Assembly (NCBI GenBank): GCA_947624945.1
Contig: CANQMJ010000140.1
Coordinates: 1-6,045 of the forward strand
Source of the DNA: an uncultured Clostridia bacterium
GTDB lineage: Bacteria > Bacillota > Clostridia > Oscillospirales > CAG-272
Direction of reading: 5' to 3'
DNA: 6,045 nucleotides
Shown here: piece by piece, positions 1 through 5,410 of the stretch
Layout: each line of letters begins with the position of its first letter
How positions within the stretch are numbered: position 1 is the first letter of the stretch
Translations under genes and position numbers: made by a program
The notes under the pieces: generated by a model
Databases searched by the model: none
The model's input: the letters and a program-made list of their open reading frames with translations, nothing else
Told to the model about the DNA's origin: nothing

Positions 1-2114
1 CTCACTGCCTGACCGTCGATGCGCATATACTCGTCAGCGCCCGCGAACGTCATAAGACCGGCGGCAGTGTCGGTGCTGCCCGCTTCCCATGTGCCGCCCG
101 TCAGCGTCGCGTACGTCGTGCCGTACTGTCCGTTCACCGTCGCGCCTTCGTTCTTCTTCGAGAACGTGTAGCTCATATATACGCCGTCCGTCGAACGCAG
201 CTTCTTCTCGTAGCGTTCGAGAACTCCCTGCTCGCGTACAGCGACAAGATAACCCATAGCGGTGCCCTGACTTACCTGGTAGCCGGAATCGTCGTAGTAG
301 TCGCCGTCGGCGACGCCGTCGCCCGTCAGCTTGCCGCCCTGCAGGCAGAGCGCGAGTCCTTTAGCCGTAGCGTTGTCCTTTACCGTGTAGTTGTCGGTGA
401 CGAACGCGGACTCTATGACCTGAGCGTTATCCTGTATCTTCGCACTGCCCGCGACTACCGCGTAGTCGCCGACATGTGCGTATCCGTTGACTCTCGCCGT
501 ATCGGTCACTATCGCGTAACCGTCGACGACAGCGTTGCCCGATACTCTCGCGTTGCCCGATACGATCGCATGACCGTCGATGCGGGCGTCGCCCTTGACT
601 GTCGCGTTGCCGAGCACCATCGCGTCGGGTCCGACGTATACGCTTTTGTCTACCTTCGCCGTCTTGGCCACAAGACCGCCGCCGTTTTCATGGGGCTCGC
701 CGTTGACCGTTACATTCGTGCGCTTCGGCAGATAAGGAACTGCGCCCTCTATCGTCGCCTCGTAGGGGTAACGCGGCTTTTCGTCGAACGACATCTTTGT
801 CTCCGGCGTGTAGAGCGCCGACCACTTCACGTATGTGTCGAGTCTCGGCGTCGCAGCGACGGTCAGATAAGCTTCCGTCACGCCGTCCGCCGGCACCGTC
901 ATCGTTTCTCCGTCGCCGAAGAGCGCGGAGTAGTTCGTTGCCTCGTCGGTCACGGTAACGATGCACGCCTTCCATGCCGCGCCGTCGATACCCGTCATGC
1001 CGTGGAGCGTGACCTTGATTTCGCCGCCGTTTATCTCAAGCGGGACCACATTGTACGCTGCCTCCTGAGGCGCGCGTTCTGTCGGCACCGAATAGCGGTT
1101 CTCCGCATCCGGCACCTCCTCGAGCATCGTGTAGAACTGCTGCCAATAGAAATAGCCCCAGTTTGCGTTATTCGTTATCTGCTTTTTGTACGTGCTCTGA
1201 CGCTTGAAGTCGAACGTCGCCATGTGAGCGGCGAAGTAGCCGAGCGTGTCGTCGAGGTCGGCGTCTGCGAATTCCTCGATCATATCGTAAATGAAGCCGG
1301 CAGAGCTGCCGTTCTGCAGCAGCTTCGCAACATAGTCTGAGCCGTAACCCGGCAGGTTGTCGGGGTTCTCGGTCAGATACTGGAGTATCGGCCACGCTTC
1401 GTAGTAGGAGCGTCCGTTCGTCGCCGTGAGAGGCGCGGAGCGGAGGATAAGATGCGAGAAATCGGTGCGGTCCTCTCCGGACTTGTCGTACTCGCTGTCG
1501 TAGTACTGCTCGCGGTACCAGTTGCCTATGGCCTCATACCACGGACCGAGGCTCTGGCTGCCCGCCCAGCTGTTGAAGCCCTGCGCGAAATGCGTCGCAT
1601 GACCGAACTCGTGCGGGAGCGCCGCCGAATACTTCTGCATAGCGTCGCGAGAGCACATCATGTACGCGTACCCCTCGCCGTCGATGCCGCCGTATGCAGC
1701 CCATTCGTCGGGACCGCTGCCCGTTTCGGGAAGTCCCGTGCCCCATACGACGAGGTTGACCTTGTAGTGCGTCGTCTGGTCGCCATCAGCCCATGTGCAA
1801 AGTGACGGCGGCTGCATGTGCAGGTCGTCTATGTACAGCGACCAGCAAGCCTCGAACAGCTCGAGGTTATACTGTATGAAGTCCTCGGTGACGAAGCTGT
1901 TGTTTTCGTCGCCCCAAATGAGCTGGAAATGCTCGCTCTCCGCCGTGTTGGCGTTCTCGGACGACAGCTTGTGCCCGTTGTGTATGCAGGCACGCGTGTG
2001 ATACACGATATCTCCGTCCCCGTCGTTTGCGGCGAATGCCGCGGCCGGGAACACCGACAGCATCATGACCGCCGCCAGTACGAAGAAGAACGTGCGCTTA
2101 AAGCTGTTTTTCAT
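1..2114 (-). CDS. Secreted HExxH metallopeptidase-like protein with hexapeptide beta-helix repeats (C-terminus beyond window)
   Basis: The frame is open from an ATG at 2114 to the window edge, 704 codons, so the C-terminus is missing. Residues 1-28 form a signal peptide: Lys/Arg at 2, 6 and 7, a hydrophobic core, and a likely AFA|A cleavage site after residue 28, so the product is exported. Residues about 50-330 form a probable metallopeptidase domain, with HEFGH at 168-172 and Glu194 in WYEAIGNWY, the spacing of gluzincin zinc ligands. The opening SEHFQLIWGD and the WYEA motif recall the DUF6055/Svx-AvrXca-type secreted proteins; that assignment is from memory and tentative. Residues about 345-480 look like beta-rich linker domains. 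Residues 488-583 are hexapeptide repeats. Residues about 605-704 (YTFSKK, YGTTYATLTGG, MTFAGADEYMRIDG) resemble the start of a LamG/concanavalin-like domain. No LPXTG or S-layer anchor is visible, but the end is not seen. The substrate is unknown. The start is supported by AGGAG seven bases upstream and the signal peptide directly after it. Confidence 0.9.
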   Translation of the reverse strand, partial: MKNSFKRTFFFVLAAVMMLSVFPAAAFAANDGDGDIVYHTRACIHNGHKLSSENANTAESEHFQLIWGDENNSFVTEDFIQYNLELFEACWSLYIDDLHMQPPSLCTWADGDQTTHYKVNLVVWGTGLPETGSGPDEWAAYGGIDGEGYAYMMCSRDAMQKYSAALPHEFGHATHFAQGFNSWAGSQSLGPWYEAIGNWYREQYYDSEYDKSGEDRTDFSHLILRSAPLTATNGRSYYEAWPILQYLTENPDNLPGYGSDYVAKLLQNGSSAGFIYDMIEEFADADLDDTLGYFAAHMATFDFKRQSTYKKQITNNANWGYFYWQQFYTMLEEVPDAENRYSVPTERAPQEAAYNVVPLEINGGEIKVTLHGMTGIDGAAWKACIVTVTDEATNYSALFGDGETMTVPADGVTEAYLTVAATPRLDTYVKWSALYTPETKMSFDEKPRYPYEATIEGAVPYLPKRTNVTVNGEPHENGGGLVAKTAKVDKSVYVGPDAMVLGNATVKGDARIDGHAIVSGNARVSGNAVVDGYAIVTDTARVNGYAHVGDYAVVAGSAKIQDNAQVIESAFVTDNYTVKDNATAKGLALCLQGGKLTGDGVADGDYYDDSGYQVSQGTAMGYLVAVREQGVLERYEKKLRSTDGVYMSYTFSKKNEGATVNGQYGTTYATLTGGTWEAGSTDTAAGLMTFAGADEYMRIDGQAV
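366..653 (-). repeat. Sixteen tandem hexapeptide codon blocks (18-bp periodicity) inside the secreted protein gene
   Basis: In the minus-strand frame, residues 488-583 read as sixteen consecutive six-residue units of the pattern [V/I/A]-x-x-x-A-x, for example VLGNAT, VKGDAR, IDGHAI, VSGNAR, VSGNAV, VDGYAI. This fits the hexapeptide motif of left-handed beta-helix folds, where three units make one turn, so about five turns are predicted. At DNA level the repeat is mostly diverged, but neighbouring units still share a 14-base identity (532-545 and 550-563, offset 18), which suggests growth by unit duplication. In acyltransferases this fold makes the active site of a trimer; here it sits within an exported multidomain protein and could instead be a stalk or binding module. 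Confidence 0.88.
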
Positions 2115-2121
2115 GTTCACG

Positions 2122-2126
2122 CTCCT
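2122..2126 (-). promoter_or_regulatory. Ribosome binding site of the secreted protein gene
   Basis: AGGAG on the minus strand lies seven bases before the ATG at 2114. It fixes the start of the partial secreted protein, whose signal peptide begins directly at that ATG. Confidence 0.85.
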
Positions 2127-2146
2127 ATTTTAATGAGATTTGGTAA

Positions 2147-2177
2147 TATTATAAAAACGTACCGATATTTTATAATA
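2147..2177. repeat. 10-bp perfect inverted repeat over the promoter of the secreted protein gene
   Basis: The arms TATTATAAAA (2147-2156) and TTTTATAATA (2168-2177) are exact reverse complements, separated by 11 bases. The right arm contains the -10 hexamer (2172-2177) and the predicted transcription start falls in the spacer, so the repeat cannot fold fully in the transcript and is better explained as a possible operator. The AT-only arms make chance occurrence in this AT-rich spacer a real alternative. Confidence 0.5.
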
Positions 2178-2200
2178 ACACCGATACGCCGTTTTGTCAA
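2172..2200 (-). promoter_or_regulatory. SigA-type promoter of the secreted protein gene
   Basis: Minus strand: -35 TTGACA (2195-2200), a perfect consensus, a 17-base spacer, and -10 TATTAT (2172-2177), five of six matches. The predicted start is near 2165, giving a leader of about 50 bases before the ATG at 2114. A 7-base direct repeat ACCGATA (plus strand 2161-2167 and 2180-2186, offset 19) flanks the -10. The gene therefore appears to be transcribed by the housekeeping polymerase independently of the upstream sigma/anti-sigma genes. Confidence 0.8.
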
Positions 2201-2277
2201 TATGTCATAATAAAAACAATAAAATAAACGAATTTGTGCGGTATGACGATAATTTAATAATATTTCATTACGTGAAA

Positions 2278-2303
2278 CGGGGCACCCGAAAACGAGCGCC
2301 CCG
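2278..2303 (-). terminator. Hairpin terminator after the anti-sigma gene
   Basis: Read on the minus strand, an 11-bp stem (CGGGGCGCTCG paired with CGGGTGCCCCG, including two G-U pairs) closes a TTTT loop. It lies 16 bases past the anti-sigma stop codon and is followed by only TTT and then AT-rich sequence, so the U-tract is weak. Its position, between the end of the leftward gene group and the next gene's own promoter, supports a terminator. Confidence 0.65.
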
Positions 2304-2319
2304 CTTTGTCAAATCACTG

Positions 2320-3030
2320 TCAGTCGAACCTGCTTTTCGCGACGGCGATGATTATCGGTATTTCGTCTTCCTCAAGCCCGTCGCGCGCGTCGATGACCTC
2401 ATATCCCGCGTTTTTGAGCGTTTCCATCGCTTCATCCGTATAGTCGAACGAGAATATAGTGTCGCCCTCCTCATACGGCTGATCAAGCAATGCCGCCGCC
2501 TCAGACATCTTATCGTCGTCTATTATCGCGACGACGCCTCCCGTCGCGCCGTACATGCCGAGCCAGTACATGGCGTCCTCTCTCTTGTCAACGGCCTCCT
2601 CGTTCGACATATCGCCTCCCGGCAAGCCCTCCGACGGAAGAGCTCCATCGTTCGACGCGGACAAAATATCGTCCTGTACGCCGTCCTGTTTTCCTGCGAT
2701 ATCGCCGACGACGGCTTCCGAATCATTATTTCCTCCCGCCGACATGTCCTTGTTCGACGCAGTGCCGACTCTCACCGCCGCGACGACTCCAACGACGACT
2801 ACGAACGCAGCCGCCGCGGCGCCTATGCCGTATATCATCCTGCGCTTTTTCGCCTTCTCCGCGCGTATCTGCGCAAGCGCATGCTTGCGCAGTCCGTCCG
2901 GCGGCGTCACCATTGATTTTTTGACGAGTGCCGAAAACTGCGCGTCAAGACGCGTCTCGTCGACAGTCATTTCGTCTCCGGAATATGTTCTCGTTTCAAT
3001 ATCGCTCATATCTGCACCGTTATCCTTCAT
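2320..3030 (-). CDS. Probable anti-sigma factor, single-pass membrane protein
   Basis: The protein has 236 residues: a charged cytoplasmic N-terminus (1-64) ending in KAKKRR, one transmembrane helix (about 65-88, rich in Ala and Val), a low-complexity acidic Gly/Asn/Asp/Ser linker (about 89-145), and a small extracytoplasmic domain (about 146-236) I do not recognise. Lys/Arg on the N-terminal flank of the helix predicts N-in, C-out topology. It follows an ECF sigma gene with an 11-base overlap, the usual arrangement of a sigma factor and its membrane anti-sigma partner, so its likely job is to hold that sigma factor until an envelope signal arrives. The function rests on context and topology, not on a recognised domain. 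It contains no cysteine, so the zinc-binding HxxxCxxC anti-sigma motif is absent. An internal ATG at 3009 (residue 8) is an alternative start; I chose 3030 because a GGGA sequence lies just upstream and the overlap suggests translational coupling. Confidence 0.75.
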   Translation of the reverse strand: MKDNGADMSDIETRTYSGDEMTVDETRLDAQFSALVKKSMVTPPDGLRKHALAQIRAEKAKKRRMIYGIGAAAAAFVVVVGVVAAVRVGTASNKDMSAGGNNDSEAVVGDIAGKQDGVQDDILSASNDGALPSEGLPGGDMSNEEAVDKREDAMYWLGMYGATGGVVAIIDDDKMSEAAALLDQPYEEGDTIFSFDYTDEAMETLKNAGYEVIDARDGLEEDEIPIIIAVAKSRFD

Positions 3031-3616
3031 TTTTCCCGCTCACTCTTTTAGACGTCGCGGACTGCCGTTTTGTTCCCGAATGTGCCGTATCACCGCGAAG
3101 ATTTTCAGCCAGCATCTCCCTTGCGCGCGAAAGACGGCTCTTTACCGTCCCGACAGGCGCCTGTACCGTGTTCGCTATCTCCTCGTAGTCCATATCGTAC
3201 ATGTAGCGGAGCTCTAACACCTCGCGGAACTGCACGGGTATCTCGTTTATCGCAGCTCTTATCGCATGCGCGGCGTCGTTTCTCATCGCCGCGTCTTCGG
3301 CGTTGTCGCCCGCCGAAATACCAGCCGCCTCGTCGAGCGGCACGGTCGACGCGCGTCCGCGCTGACGCAGAACGTCGAGAGATGCGTTTTTCGTTATGCC
3401 GTATATCCATGTTTTGACCGTACATTCGCCGCGGTACTTCTTCGCCGAGCTCCATATGCGCAAAAGCGCCTCCTGCGACGCGTCGCAGGCGTCCGCGTCG
3501 TTATCGAGTATCGAATACGCGACGTTGTACACCATCGACTCGTACCGCTTTGCAAGCTCGGAGAACGCGCGGTCGTCGCCGCGCGCGGCAAGACGGTAAA
3601 GCTCCGTATCTGTCAT
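3020..3616 (-). CDS. ECF-family RNA polymerase sigma factor
   Basis: The product has 198 residues, normal for an ECF (group 4) sigma factor. Sigma region 2 spans about 15-88, with the core-binding segment DASQEALLRIW near 45-55 and the -10 reading part YRGECTVKTWIYGITKNASLD at about 61-81. A short acidic linker (about 89-122) replaces region 3. Region 4 spans about 123-171, with IPVQFREVLELRYMYDMDYEEIA followed by the recognition helix in VGTVKSRLSRAREML. The longer open frame upstream (to 3772) runs inside thiI and is not family-like; the ATG at 3616 has AAGGAG seven bases upstream and gives the typical ECF start. The gene lies 40 bases after thiI and overlaps the probable anti-sigma gene. 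No separate promoter is obvious in the gap, so it may be read through from thiI or start from a promoter inside thiI. Target promoters cannot be inferred here. Confidence 0.93.
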   Translation of the reverse strand: MTDTELYRLAARGDDRAFSELAKRYESMVYNVAYSILDNDADACDASQEALLRIWSSAKKYRGECTVKTWIYGITKNASLDVLRQRGRASTVPLDEAAGISAGDNAEDAAMRNDAAHAIRAAINEIPVQFREVLELRYMYDMDYEEIANTVQAPVGTVKSRLSRAREMLAENLRGDTAHSGTKRQSATSKRVSGKNEG

Positions 3617-3623
3617 TTTGTGT

Positions 3624-3629
3624 CTCCTT
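3624..3629 (-). promoter_or_regulatory. Ribosome binding site that fixes the sigma factor start
   Basis: AAGGAG on the minus strand, seven bases before the ATG at 3616. It rules in this start over the frame extension that would run 52 codons further into the end of thiI. Confidence 0.88.
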
Positions 3630-3640
3630 TTTTCTTTTGT

Positions 3641-3650
3641 TACGATCGTA
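3641..3650. repeat. Perfect 10-bp palindrome between thiI and the sigma gene
   Basis: TACGATCGTA is its own reverse complement and occupies the middle of the 40-base gap between the thiI stop and the sigma ribosome binding site. It could be a small operator or simply chance; it does not extend to a longer stem and has no poly-U tract, so it is not a terminator. Confidence 0.3.
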
Positions 3651-3656
3651 TCAAAC

Positions 3657-4874
3657 TTACCTTGGCTCGTATTCCTTAGGCTCGAGCCCGCGCCTGACGT
3701 AGAACAGTCTGCGCCCCTGCCATGCTTCCTCACACAGTCCGTCGAAGTCGACGAGCGCCTCCTGCGCCTCAACCTTCTCTATTTCGGGTCGCGTTTTCGG
3801 ATGCTGCGGCGTGAACACGGTGCAGCAGTCCTCGTACGGCAAAATCGACGTTTCGAACGCGCCTATTTTGCGCGACAGCACGACTATTTCTTCTTTGTCC
3901 ATGCCTATGCAGGGACGGAACACGGGCAGCGTCGTCTTGCAGTCGGTGGCGGCGAGCGCGTGCATCGTCTGGCTCGCGACCTGACCGAGGCTCTCGCCCG
4001 TGACGAGCGCCTGCGCGCCCGTGTGACGCGCCGTCCTGTCGGCGAGCGCCATCATGAACCGGCGCAGCAGTATCGTAAAGTAATCGTTGTCGCAGCTGTC
4101 GCGGAGCGCCTCCTGTATGTGCGTGACCGATATGACGTGTACTCGCATTTCACCGCACCAGTCGGTGAGGATCGACGCGAGCGCGAGCACCTTTTCCCTC
4201 GCCTGCTCGCTCGTGTACGGCATGCTCTCGAAGTGTACGGCGTCGACCGTGACGCCGCGCTTCATCATCATGTATCCGGCAACGGGACTGTCGATGCCGC
4301 CCGACAGCAAAAGCAGCGCGCGTCCGTTCGTGCCGGACGGAAGTCCGCCCGCGCCGCGCTCCTGTCCCGCATGTATATACGCGCATCTCTCGCGCACCTC
4401 GACCATGACTGTGACGTCTGGGTCGTGCAGGTCGACGGTCAGCTCCGGCATGACGTCGAGTATCGCCTCGCCGACCGATGCCGCTATCTCGGGCGATCTA
4501 TGCGGAAACCGCTTGTCCGACCGCTTTGCCTCGACCTTGAACGTGCGGCAGCCCGATATCTGTCCCGGCACATATTCCGCGGCGGCTTCGCGTATCTTAT
4601 CAATGTCCTTCGCCGCCGACGATGCGATGCATATGCCGGAAAACCCGAAAACATGCGACGCCTCGCCGTACATCTCCTCTATCCGCGCCTCGGACCCCTC
4701 GTCCTGCGGCTCTATATAAACCGTGCTCTGCGCCGACCATATCTCATATCTGCCGACACCTTCGGCGCGGCGGCGCAGCTCGCGCATCATCGCTGACTCG
4801 AACTGCGGACGGTTCGCGCCCTTAAGCGCGACCTCGCCGTATTTGCACAGTATGACGCGTCCCGTATGCTCCAT
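3657..4874 (-). CDS. thiI: tRNA 4-thiouridine synthase ThiI (short form, no rhodanese domain)
   Basis: ThiI adenylates U8 of tRNA and transfers sulfur to make 4-thiouridine; in some bacteria it also supplies sulfur for thiamine thiazole synthesis. From the ATG at 4874 the product has 405 residues, close to the roughly 400 of short Firmicute ThiI and shorter than the E. coli form, which carries a C-terminal rhodanese domain. Domains in order: N-terminal ferredoxin-like part with KYGEVALKGANR (about 10-22), THUMP domain (about 60-165), and the PP-loop ATPase domain with the ATP-binding SGGIDSP at 191-197 and GESLGQVASQT at 293-303. The CC pair at 350-351 in PYEDCCTVF probably includes the catalytic cysteine (Cys344 in E. 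coli numbering, by remembered alignment). Without rhodanese, sulfur must come from a partner cysteine desulfurase, not seen here. An upstream ATG at 4922 would add 16 residues; I prefer 4874 because family members begin a few residues before the KYGE motif, though its AGAGGG site lies a long 12 bases away. Confidence 0.95.
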   Translation of the reverse strand: MEHTGRVILCKYGEVALKGANRPQFESAMMRELRRRAEGVGRYEIWSAQSTVYIEPQDEGSEARIEEMYGEASHVFGFSGICIASSAAKDIDKIREAAAEYVPGQISGCRTFKVEAKRSDKRFPHRSPEIAASVGEAILDVMPELTVDLHDPDVTVMVEVRERCAYIHAGQERGAGGLPSGTNGRALLLLSGGIDSPVAGYMMMKRGVTVDAVHFESMPYTSEQAREKVLALASILTDWCGEMRVHVISVTHIQEALRDSCDNDYFTILLRRFMMALADRTARHTGAQALVTGESLGQVASQTMHALAATDCKTTLPVFRPCIGMDKEEIVVLSRKIGAFETSILPYEDCCTVFTPQHPKTRPEIEKVEAQEALVDFDGLCEEAWQGRRLFYVRRGLEPKEYEPR

Positions 4875-4973
4875 ATTATGATTTTTCCCTCTTTCTCCGC
4901 GCGCAAAAGCCGCTTTATGCATTATTTTTCCGAAAAAATTTTCAAAAATCTATTCCATTAGCGCGCCGAATAT

Positions 4974-5002
4974 ATTATAATAAATAGTGTATACCCTGAT
5001 AA
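4974..5002 (-). promoter_or_regulatory. Probable thiI promoter
   Basis: Minus strand: -35 TTATCA (4997-5002, four of six matches), a 17-base spacer and a perfect -10 TATAAT (4974-4979). Transcription would start near 4967 and give a leader of about 90 bases to the ATG at 4874. It could also drive the downstream sigma and anti-sigma genes, since only 40 bases separate thiI from the sigma gene and no terminator is seen there. Confidence 0.55.
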
Positions 5003-5091
5003 ATCAGATAAACTCCGCAGCCGCCGCATATATTATATATCACACGGCAAAAGTTTTCAAGATGAAAAATAAATAAAGGTGAGAAAGAAGT

Positions 5092-5098
5092 AAAGGAG
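5092..5098 (+). promoter_or_regulatory. Ribosome binding site of zapA
   Basis: AAAGGAG lies five bases upstream of the ATG at 5104, a strong site that fixes the zapA start. Confidence 0.85.
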
Positions 5099-5103
5099 AA
5101 GAC

Positions 5104-5406
5104 ATGGAAAAGTACGATATCGAGATCGCCGGCATCGCCATGACGGTCAAAACGGACGAGAACGAAGACTTCGTAAACTACGTCGTGGGAGAGCTCGACA
5201 AGAGAATAAACGAAATGACAAGGCATAATCTGCGCTGTTCCAAGACCGAAGCCGCGCTTCTGTGTGCGCTCGAATACAACTGCGACCGCGCGCGTCTCGA
5301 AAAAAAGGTCAAGAACCTCGAGGCTCAGGTCGCGCTCTACACCGCGAACGTCAACAGACTCAAGACCGAAAACGCGGAGCTCAAGGAAAAGCTCGGCATA
5401 GGCTGA
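5104..5406 (+). CDS. zapA: Cell division protein ZapA
   Basis: ZapA binds FtsZ in the cytoplasm and promotes bundling of protofilaments in the Z-ring. The 100-residue product has the family layout: an N-terminal globular part (1 to about 62) opening with the beta strand YDIEIAGIAMTVKTDE, then a helix with VVGELDKRINEM and the segment SKTEAALLCALEYNCDRARL, where the family has a conserved Ala/Leu-rich helix; and a C-terminal coiled coil (about 62-97: LEKKVKNLEAQVALY, then VNRLKTENAELKEKL) used for dimer and tetramer formation. The length matches Firmicute ZapA. It is first in a rightward pair; the U32 gene starts four bases after its stop, so the two are almost certainly co-transcribed and perhaps translationally coupled. 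Sequence similarity of ZapA is low across bacteria, so the call rests on pattern, length and neighbourhood. Confidence 0.85.
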   Translation: MEKYDIEIAGIAMTVKTDENEDFVNYVVGELDKRINEMTRHNLRCSKTEAALLCALEYNCDRARLEKKVKNLEAQVALYTANVNRLKTENAELKEKLGIG

Positions 5407-5410
5407 TAAT

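Larger units (their letters stand above)
4875..5103. other. AT-rich divergent intergenic region between thiI and zapA
   Basis: This 229-base spacer is far richer in A/T than the flanking genes and holds the leaders and promoters of both gene groups. A likely thiI promoter is listed separately. For zapA I could not find a -35/-10 pair I trust: there are TATATT and TATTAT hexamers at 5029-5036 and TATAAT at 4976-4981 on the plus strand, but none has a recognisable -35 at 16-18 bases. A small hairpin-like repeat CTGAT-AA-ATCAG (4996-5007) overlaps the thiI -35. No small gene or structured RNA is evident. Confidence 0.7.

Noticed and set aside
474..1340. Plus-strand open frame of 288 codons
   Set aside because: It lies opposite the secreted protein gene; its translation is Arg/His/Val-rich low-information sequence typical of the antisense of GC-rich repeats, with no domain and no ribosome binding site.
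2194..2916. Plus-strand open frames of 240 and 220 codons over the anti-sigma gene
   Set aside because: They are shadows of the minus-strand gene, which has a coherent transmembrane topology and an operon position; the shadow products show Arg- or Ser-rich composition only.
3617..3772. Upstream extension of the sigma factor by 52 residues
   Set aside because: The extension is Arg/Ser-rich, lies within thiI, and the ATG at 3616 has a strong, well-spaced AAGGAG and the normal ECF N-terminus.
3618..4796. Plus-strand open frame of 392 codons
   Set aside because: It is antisense to thiI and the sigma gene, both of which have clear family motifs; its product is Arg-rich and unrecognisable.
4932..4943. 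GAAAAAATTTTC palindrome in the thiI leader
   Set aside because: It is a short A/T run in an AT-rich spacer, too weak to be called a terminator or riboswitch, with no further structure around it.
4975..5226. Minus-strand open frame of 83 codons before zapA
   Set aside because: It overlaps the start of zapA and the promoter spacer, its hydrophobic residues come from AT-rich sequence, and it has no ribosome binding site.
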